This document shows, one piece after another, positions 57,061-64,000 of a stretch of DNA of 64,000 nucleotides (the first letter of the stretch is position 1; each line of letters starts with the position of its first letter). The DNA comes from an uncultured Alphaproteobacteria bacterium. Its GTDB lineage: Bacteria > Pseudomonadota > Alphaproteobacteria > SP197. Location: assembly GCA_943787175.1 (NCBI GenBank), contig CALSLK010000010.1, positions 62,001-126,000 of the forward strand, given 5' to 3'. The position numbers and the translations under genes are program-made. The notes under the pieces are model-generated. The model was not told the DNA's origin, made no database searches, and saw only the letters and a program-made list of their open reading frames with translations.

Positions 57061-58227
57061 TCAGTCGCAGACCTCCAGGTCGATGGCACCCGCACCGGCC
57101 AGCATTTCAACGCCATCATCGGTCATCAGCCAGGTGCCGCCCAGGATCGCGCCACTGCCTGAGCCGGGCGGTGTGACACAGGCGTGCAGGACAAAGGCCA
57201 TGCCGGGTTCAAGACGTTGATCGATGCCCCGGCTGATCTGCAGGGTCTCCAGCCAAATCGGGGGATAGGCGATGCCGATGCCGTAACCGAACCGCATCAT
57301 CGCGGCATCCGCCAAACCGGCCTCACGCAACGGCTCCAGCGACGCCTCTTCAACCTCGGCAACCGGAACACCGGGTTGGATCGCGGCAATGCCGGCATCC
57401 AGCGAAGCTCGGGTCGCGGCATAGAGGTCCTTCAGGTCGCCCGATACGTCGCCCGCTGCCATCGTTGCGATGGCAACCGCGTGGTAGCGCTGATCAACCC
57501 CGGCGAATTCTGCATGAACCAGCTCGCCTGCCTCGATCACACGGTCACGCGGTGTGCCGTGGCCTCCTTCCGTGCGCGGGCCCGACGAGAGTTCTGTGGG
57601 TACTGACCAGAAATCACCACCGGCCCTGCGCATGGCGTTCTCGATTTCACCGGCCAGTGCCATTTCGTTGATGCCGGGCTTGAGGGCCTGCCGCATGGCA
57701 TCAATGCCCAATTGTGCGGTTGCTGCTGCGCGGCGCATGCAGGCGATCTCGGCTGGCGACTTGATCCAGCGCAGATCGCCCAGCAGGGTCGACGCGTCCA
57801 TCAGCGTGGCGGGTGCCAGCGCGCGCTCGAGCAAGCGGCCCAGCTCAAAGGAGAGCGCATAGGACTGGGTCTCAATTGCCAGCGTTCCGCCCTCGGCGAC
57901 TTTTTCGGCCACGACCTGGGCAATCAGTGCGGCGGGGTCTTCCAGATGCAGATGATAGGTGCGGATATCCCGCAGCCAGGTTGTTTCCACGGCAAGCGGC
58001 AGATCGACATTGCGCACGATCAGCGTGGGTTCGTCATTGCCCGGGGTGAACACCATGGCCTGGGGGCTGTTGACGCCGACCCATGAATCATAACCGCCCA
58101 GGTAATAGAGATTTTCCGGTGCAACGCAGACACAGGCGTCGAACCCGGCTTCGCCCAGAGCGTGGCGTGCCCGCGTCAGCCGGGCCTGGTGTTCATCGGC
58201 AGAAAAGGCGGCAAATTGGGGATGCAT
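57061..58227 (-). CDS. M24-family (creatinase/ectoine-hydrolase-like) protein lacking metal ligands
   Basis: 388 residues from ATG 58227 (MHPQFAAFSADEHQ). N-terminal creatinase domain (YYLGGYDSWVGVNSP) and C-terminal pita-bread fold. The usual five metal ligands are absent: the Asp pair is replaced in HAEFAGVDQRYHAVAI, the ligand His by Tyr in FGYGIGIAYPP, and a ligand Glu by His in FVLHACV. Metal-free creatinase and ectoine hydrolase (DoeA) show similar GYxIGIxYPP and LxPGMxF blocks, so C-N bond hydrolysis of a small compound is more likely than Xaa-Pro peptidase activity. Operonic with the Nudix gene. Confidence 0.82.
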   Translation of the reverse strand: MHPQFAAFSADEHQARLTRARHALGEAGFDACVCVAPENLYYLGGYDSWVGVNSPQAMVFTPGNDEPTLIVRNVDLPLAVETTWLRDIRTYHLHLEDPAALIAQVVAEKVAEGGTLAIETQSYALSFELGRLLERALAPATLMDASTLLGDLRWIKSPAEIACMRRAAATAQLGIDAMRQALKPGINEMALAGEIENAMRRAGGDFWSVPTELSSGPRTEGGHGTPRDRVIEAGELVHAEFAGVDQRYHAVAIATMAAGDVSGDLKDLYAATRASLDAGIAAIQPGVPVAEVEEASLEPLREAGLADAAMMRFGYGIGIAYPPIWLETLQISRGIDQRLEPGMAFVLHACVTPPGSGSGAILGGTWLMTDDGVEMLAGAGAIDLEVCD

Positions 58228-58352
58228 GAAGGTCCTCACCTGTAACGCGTGTGATGCCTGAATGGTCGCGCCCCATTCCAGCGCCTGCGGGGTCGCGCGT
58301 CCACACCCGATTGTGCTGAACCGGTTGCGTGTGAAGGGCCATAGGGACACAC

Positions 58353-61300
58353 TTGGCGGTACCCAGTGGAATTGGCTTTGCCGTGCTTCTTGGACTAGCA
58401 GCCCTGATCTCGATTGGCGTGCTTAGTGCAGCATTTGTGCTGGCATTGCGCATTCGCGGCGTCCTGACCTGGGTTCTTGCTGGCCTCCTGGCTCTGATCG
58501 CTGTGCAATCCGTGGTGGTTGCGGCTCGTGGCAGTTTCAACAGGTCGATGCCCGTTTGGCTCGATTGGGTCGGGCAGGGTGAGATTGTCGTCGTGGTTTC
58601 CTCGGCCTTGTCACTGCTGGCCGTTGCCGTGCTGATCAAGACCCTGACGCGCCAGCAGGAAATCGAGCGGCAGCTGGCCGAACGCTCGGCAGTGCTTGCT
58701 GCGGCTCAGGACATCGCCGGCCTTGGTCATTACATCTACGACGATGATGTCGACGACATGGTCTACTGCTCAGAGACCTTTGCCGCCGTTTATGGCCGCA
58801 GTCGCGAAGAAGTGCAGAGGTCCGTCGCCGATACCCTGCATTTCATTCACCCTGATGACCGCGAAGCCACAGACGCGATCTTCGATGAGGCCACCAGGGA
58901 TCGCAGCGACTATGTCGTTGATTACCGCATTGTCAGACCCGACGGCGAGATCCGCTTTGTCCGTGAAGCCGGTGGTTATGTTGACGGTAGGAAAGGCAAG
59001 TCAGCGCGCTCCATCGGCACCATGCTCGACCTGACCGATTTGCGCAAAACAGAAGACGCCCTGCAGGGAAAACCGGGCGGCGCTGCATTTGGCCCAGACC
59101 CATGCCGGTTTTGGGCATTACATCGTCGATCCCGAGAAGGAGGAGATGCGGCATATCTCGCAAAGCCTCTTTGATATTCTGGGTGTCGAGGCCCGCGATG
59201 TAGACGGGCTAAGCATGGACTTCTTTATCCAGTTCATCGTCGAGGAAGATCAGGAGCGGACATGGGACATCTATAAGAGCGCCATGGATGCCCAGAGTCC
59301 CTTCACCATGGACTACCGCGTTCTGCGCCCATCCGGTGAGATCATCCACATCAGGGAAGTCGGCAGTTTCCAGGACGGCGGCAAGGGCCTCCAGGTGGGC
59401 GCCATGCTCGACATCACCGCGATCAAGCTGTCAGAGCGTGAACTTGAGGAAAGCGCCTGGTTCCTGGCAACCGCGCAACGCATCGCCGGTATGGGTGCCT
59501 ATATCTTCGATGATGCCAGCGAAAGCATGGTGTTTGTCTCGCCAGAGTTCGCCGAGATTCACGGTTTACCTGAAGCCGAGCTTCTTGGGCCGCTGCAGAA
59601 TTCGCTCAGTCATGTTGATCCAAGAGACCATGACCGCGTCCTGGCCCAGCACCGCGAGTCCATCAAGAGCAGTGCGCCCTATGATATGGAGTATCGCCTG
59701 ATAAGGCCGGACGGCGAGCGACGTATCGTTCGTGAGGTCGGCGACGTGGTTGTGGCGAACGAAGGCGGGGCGTCACGCACGATCGGCACCATCCTAGATC
59801 TCACCGAGATTCGAAGCGCGCAGGCGGACGCGGAACAACGTCAGACCATTCTGGCCTTTGCCCAGCGTGTTGGCGGAATTGGTCACATTGTTTATGACGC
59901 AGCCCAGAATCGCGCCGTAGAAGTCTCGGACATGACGCTGGAAATCACCGGATCGACTCGGGAAGATATGTTGATTTCCTGGCAGGATGACCTTGCCACG
60001 ATCCATCCCGATGATCGCAAGCGGGTTGCTGATGCCTATGAGATGGCCGATGCCGGTGAACCGATCAGCATTGAGTATCGCATTTTGCATCCCGATGGTG
60101 TGCGCTACATCCATGAGGTTTCCGATGACCTGCCGATACAGGACGCCGAGATCTCGCTTTCGACCATCCAGGACATCACCGCACAGAAGCTGACCGAAGA
60201 AGAACTGCGCAGAGCCCGCGACGAGGCAGAAGTGGCCAACGAAGCAAAGTCGCGTTTCCTGGCCACCATGAGCCACGAAATCCGCACGCCCATGAACGGC
60301 ATTCTGGGCATTTCGACCCTTCTGGCTGATTCCGGTCTGGACCGGCAGCAGATGCGGTACGTGAACAATCTGCGCCAGTCCGGCGAGGCGCTGCTGACCA
60401 TCATCAACGACATTCTCGACCTATCGAAGATCGAGGCCGGCAAGCTTGAACTCCAGACTTCGCCGTTTGAGATTGATGAAGTCGTTTCCGCAGTCACCGA
60501 CTTGCTCTATCCCGTTGCATCGGGCAAGGACCTGGTGCTGGGCGTCATCGTTGCTCCGGATGTGCCGCGCGATCTTTTGGGCGACCCCGGCAGGCTCCGC
60601 CAGATTCTCGTGAATCTGATTGGCAATGGCCTGAAGTTTACCGATGCTGGCGGTGTCATCGTGCAGGTCGATTTGGACAGCCGTGGTGAAAGCGACATTG
60701 TTCTGCGGTTCTCTGTCGCCGACACAGGGGTCGGCATTCCTGATGAAGCCCGCAACCGTCTGTTCCAGATGTTCAGTCAGGTCGATCCCTCGTCGGGGCG
60801 GTCGCGGGGTGGAACGGGTCTGGGTCTTGCCATCTGTCGGCGCCTGGTTGGCCTGATGCAGGGGAGCATCGGGTTCGATTCGAGCATGGGCGAAGGGTCT
60901 GTCTTTCACTTCACGGCACGGTTTGGCCGCAGCCAGCAGGATGCACCGGCTCCTGCTGCTGCGTTGAGCGGCAACGTTCTGGTGGTCGACGATACGGAAA
61001 TCGGCCGCAAGCTGATCGGCGGTCAGCTTGCCAATGCCGGTGCCCGGGCCATTTTCATCAAGCAGTCCGACCCGGTGCCAGAAACGCCCCCATGGTCTGG
61101 TGCCGTGGTCGGCCATCTCTCGGGTATTTCCGACCCGGCCGAGGAAGTCCGGCGGTTGCGCAAGATTCCAGACCTTGCCGAAACGCGCATGGTGGCCCTG
61201 GTGCCGGTTGGCTCAAGGGTCTCGTCGGATGATGGCGCCGATGCCTTTGTTCCGGTGCCCGTCCACCAGGTGGATCTCGTTGCTGCGCTGTCGGGGGATG

Positions 61301-61773
61301 ACCGTTCCCGTGAGGAGCGCCGCGACCTTCTCGACAATGGAGATCTGCGCGCTGCCAGGCCCGATGTCCGAATCCTGCTGGCCGAAGACAATCGGGTGAA
61401 TCAGATGGTAACGGTGAAAATCCTCGAACAGGCAGGGTACACGGTCGATGTCGCCAACAACGGTATCGAGGCACTCGAAGCCTTGAAGCGCTCGCGTTAC
61501 GATCTTGTGTTGATGGATTCCAGCATGCCGGAAATGGGCGGCGTGGAAACGACCCGGCGTATCCGCAACTTCCCCAACGACCTTGCCGAAATTCCTATCG
61601 TGGCGATGACTGCCGATGCGTTGCCTGGCGATCGCGAGCGTTACATGAACGCGGGCATGTCCGACTATCTGCCCAAACCCGTGCGCAAGAGCGAACTGCT
61701 GGCCATGGTAGCTTGCTGGGTCGATGGCGCAGCGTTATGCCGGCCGGACGGTCAGGACAGGGATGTGCAGTAA
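58353..61773 (+). CDS. Hybrid sensor histidine kinase with four PAS domains, one +1 break
   Basis: About 1139 residues when corrected; start is TTG 58353, preceded by AGGGAC. Three membrane helices (about 8-100), then four tandem PAS/PAC units, each opening with A-Q-x-x-A/G-G-x-G-x-x-x-x-D. HisKA follows (His in MSHEIRTPMNG), then HATPase (NGLKFT; ADTGVGIP; GGTGLGLAICRR), a degenerate receiver (VLVVDDTEI, no phospho-Asp) and a full receiver (AEDNRVNQ; Asp in LVLMDSSMPEMGG; Lys in YLPKPV). One extra base near 59068, between PAS1 and PAS2, splits the raw frame. It overlaps the convergent Hpt gene by 22 bp, making a complete phosphorelay likely. Confidence 0.88.
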
Positions 61774-62120
61774 CGCGCAAAGGCGTCCAGGGTCATAGCG
61801 CTGGTCGTTGCCAGTTCCGGAATCAATGCTCTGGTATTGTCCAGATTGCCCGCGCGCCCTGCCAACATCACGTCACGCGCACATTCGGCCAGAGCTGTCG
61901 CACCAAAAGAGCCAGCAGCGCCTGCAAGTTCATGGGCATTACGTTCCAGACATTCGATCTGGTTCTGGCAAGCGGGATCATCCAACCGCTCGACGATCAG
62001 CGCGATCTGTTCGGCGAACGTCTCACCAATCTCCTGAAACACCGTGTCGCCGACGGTTTCGCGGAGCTCTTGCAGCACCGAGAGGTCCAGCAGGTCATGG
62101 GTAGGCACCATGATTCTCAT
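61752..62120 (-). CDS. Hpt-domain phosphotransfer protein
   Basis: 122 residues (alternative ATG at 62111). Four-helix Hpt protein; the phospho-accepting His is in NAHELAGAAGSFGA, matching H-x-L-x-G-x-x-x-x-x-G of this family although the usual Lys is Ala. Its 3' end overlaps the hybrid kinase gene tail-to-tail by 22 bp, so it most likely takes phosphate from that kinase's receiver. The final response regulator is not adjacent; it may lie elsewhere, for example the pair at 11.4-13.1 kb. Confidence 0.87.
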   Translation of the reverse strand: MRIMVPTHDLLDLSVLQELRETVGDTVFQEIGETFAEQIALIVERLDDPACQNQIECLERNAHELAGAAGSFGATALAECARDVMLAGRAGNLDNTRALIPELATTSAMTLDAFARYCTSLS

Positions 62121-62334
62121 CCGACCATTTGACTGGATGCATCATACAAGGGCTGGCAGGTCCGACAACCGAACCAGCCGGGGCGATCCCGTCAGTCCTG
62201 AAAAGCGCTTTGGATGCTGGTGTGAATCCCAGATTAGGATCGCGTGCGTTCACATGAATGTCTGAATCCATACGGTGGTTCCAAGAAAACTTGATCCGAT
62301 CTAGTGTTCGCACGTCATTATTGGGAGAGCGCAT

Positions 62335-63975
62335 ATGGAACGCCAGGCAGCCAGGAAGAGCGACGCCGGAATGCGTTATGACGTGGTCATTGTCGGTGCA
62401 GGGTTCTCCGGCATGTACATGCTGCACAAGTGCCGCCAGCTTGGCCTCAGCGCGGTTGTGCTGGATGCGGCAGGTGATGTCGGTGGGACTTGGTACTGGA
62501 ACCGTTATCCCGGCGCCCGCTGTGACATCCACAGCATGGACTACTCCTATTCCTTCGATGAGGATCTTCAGCAGGAATGGGAATGGTCTGAACGCTATTC
62601 GCCCCAGGCTGAAATTCTCTCTTATGTCGAACATGTTGCCGAACGCTTCGACTTGCGCCGCGATATCCGGTTCGACAGCCGCGTTGTCTCTGCTTCCTTT
62701 GATGAAGACGCCAATCTCTGGCGTGTGGTGACTCAGGCAGGCGAGACTTGGAGCGGTACGTATTGCGTCATGGCGGTGGGTTGCCTTTCCCTGCCGCAAA
62801 CGCCCAATTTCGATGGCCTCGAAGATTTCAAGGGCCCCTGGTATCACACCGGTCTTTGGCCCCATGAGGGCGTCGACTTCACCGGGCTGGATGTCGCGGT
62901 TGTCGGTACCGGCTCATCGGGCATGCAGTCGATACCCCAGATCGCAAAGCAGGCCAGACATCTGACCGTTTTCCAACGCACGCCGAACTTTGCCGTGCCC
63001 GCCTGGAACCACAAGCTGGGTGAGGAAGAGGTCAGCGAGATCAAGGACAATTACGCCGCATTCCGGGACTATGCACGTTGGTCCGAGAGTGGTTACAACG
63101 GCGAAGAATCTCATGAATCAGGCCATGACGTCTCGCAGGAGCGGCGCATCGCTGAGTTTGAACGCCGCTGGGCAGTTGGCGGGTTCACGGTTCTTTCGAC
63201 CTTCTCGGATATTGGCAGCGACCTGGAGGTCAACAAGATGGCCGCCGAATTCGCTCATGAAAAGATCCGCCAGCGCGTGAAGGACCCTCAGGTGGCAGAT
63301 CTCCTGTGTCCGACAAACCATCCCTTCGGCACCAAGCGTCTTTGTGTCGATATCGACTACTATGAAACCTACAACCGGCCCAATGTCAGTCTGGAGAACC
63401 TCCGCGTCGCGCCAATCGAAGCCATCACACCAGATGGCCTCAGGACCACGGAAAAGGACTACAAGTTCGACGCCATCGTTTTCGCGATCGGCTTTGACGC
63501 TATGACCGGCCCTCTGCTCAACATTGATATCAAGGGCAAGGGCGGCCAGGCACTGCGGGAGAAGTGGGAGGAGGGACCTCAGAGCTATCTGGGGCTGAGC
63601 GTCGCTGGTTTCCCCAACCTGTTCACCGTGACCGGGCCGCAGAGCCCTTCGGTGATGACCAACATGATGTCGGCCATCGAACAGCACGTCGAATGGATCA
63701 GCGACTGCCTGGCCTACATGCAGGAACATGGCCATGACCGCATCGAAGCCGGTGAAAAGGCAGAGCAGGAATGGGTCATACACAACGGTGAAGTGGCAGA
63801 TACCACACTCTACCCCCAGGCCGATTCCTGGTATGTCGGCGCCAACATCGAAGGAAAACCCCGCGTCATCCTGCCCTATCTCGGCAGCTTTGGAGAATAT
63901 CGCAAGACCTGTGATGCCATCGCGGCTGAAGGATACCGTGGCTTTGAACTCGATAGCGCGGACAGGGCCGCCTGA
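62335..63975 (+). CDS. Type I Baeyer-Villiger / flavin-containing monooxygenase
   Basis: 546 residues. FAD Rossmann motif VIVGAGFSGM, the characteristic GGTWYWNRYPGARCD, the BVMO fingerprint F-x-G-x-x-x-H-x-x-x-W-P in FKGPWYHTGLWP, the NADPH Rossmann motif GTGSSGMQ and the ATG-type FAIGFDAMTG. Such enzymes insert oxygen next to a ketone to make esters or lactones (cyclohexanone or acetone monooxygenase type). GGGAGAG precedes the ATG. It is divergent from the Hpt gene across 214 bp. Intact; substrate unknown. Confidence 0.94.
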   Translation: MERQAARKSDAGMRYDVVIVGAGFSGMYMLHKCRQLGLSAVVLDAAGDVGGTWYWNRYPGARCDIHSMDYSYSFDEDLQQEWEWSERYSPQAEILSYVEHVAERFDLRRDIRFDSRVVSASFDEDANLWRVVTQAGETWSGTYCVMAVGCLSLPQTPNFDGLEDFKGPWYHTGLWPHEGVDFTGLDVAVVGTGSSGMQSIPQIAKQARHLTVFQRTPNFAVPAWNHKLGEEEVSEIKDNYAAFRDYARWSESGYNGEESHESGHDVSQERRIAEFERRWAVGGFTVLSTFSDIGSDLEVNKMAAEFAHEKIRQRVKDPQVADLLCPTNHPFGTKRLCVDIDYYETYNRPNVSLENLRVAPIEAITPDGLRTTEKDYKFDAIVFAIGFDAMTGPLLNIDIKGKGGQALREKWEEGPQSYLGLSVAGFPNLFTVTGPQSPSVMTNMMSAIEQHVEWISDCLAYMQEHGHDRIEAGEKAEQEWVIHNGEVADTTLYPQADSWYVGANIEGKPRVILPYLGSFGEYRKTCDAIAAEGYRGFELDSADRAA

Positions 63976-64000
63976 TCGCCATTTGGCGTCCAGAACCCGA

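Overview
The window is about 60 percent GC chromosomal DNA from a free-living alphaproteobacterium, probably of the Rhodospirillales or a related marine/soil group (an inference from gene content: MeaB, Atm1-type exporter, Tad pseudopilins, ADP-forming acyl-CoA synthetase, several TauD-type oxygenases, DUF6356). It holds about 50 protein genes, two complete IS3-family elements and several intergenic palindromes. I see no tRNA, rRNA, CRISPR array or phage region, and no stretch over 300 bases lacks a gene.

Layout. 0-6 kb: a degenerate ABC ATPase divergent from the GTPase meaB, a Sel1-repeat protein, a HEAT-repeat protein and an AsmA-like protein. 6-8.3 kb: three Tad pseudopilin genes whose upstream region was cut by an IS3-group element (8338-9675). 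9.8-13.1 kb: a CHASE4 histidine kinase with two paralogous OmpR-type regulators. 13.3-23.4 kb: a HAL/PAL-family lyase with an abnormal MIO triad next to an isopenicillin-N-synthase-like oxygenase, then GNAT, hydrolase, HAD, molybdopterin oxidoreductase, Pmp3, Nudix, aldo-keto reductase and a DUF6445-like gene. 23.5-39.4 kb: three MFS transporters, pepN, a HalD/BesD-like oxygenase, an acyl-CoA synthetase, an Atm1-type exporter, a class V aminotransferase, and a DMT exporter divergent from a GlxA-type regulator. 39.3-48.9 kb: hydantoinase/oxoprolinase subunits B and A, DUF6356, Lrp/AsnC, ArsC-like, a TauD oxygenase, an FMN glutamate-synthase-like protein and a class II amidotransferase. 48.9-51.9 kb: a malic enzyme gene split by an IS407-group element with a perfect 4-bp target duplication. 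51.9-64 kb: TauD, a YkgJ-type protein, MFS, peptidase, Nudix, an M24-fold protein without metal ligands, a four-PAS hybrid kinase convergent with an Hpt gene, and a Baeyer-Villiger monooxygenase.

Two general points. First, about 18 genes between 24.6 and 59.1 kb have broken reading frames. Nearly every break is one extra base, the protein sequence stays conserved on both sides, and gene lengths modulo 3 agree with the breaks counted. This looks more like local consensus errors than gene decay; the IS insertion in the malic enzyme gene is separate and real. Second, the window is rich in non-haem iron oxygenase folds (five genes) plus one flavin monooxygenase, which suggests oxidative catabolism or tailoring of small molecules.

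The strongest leads are the lyase with an Ala-Ser-Asp triad and its oxygenase neighbour, the HalD/BesD-like protein with a hydroxylase-type iron triad, the ABC ATPase lacking its signature and switch histidine, and the kinase with lysine after its phospho-histidine.
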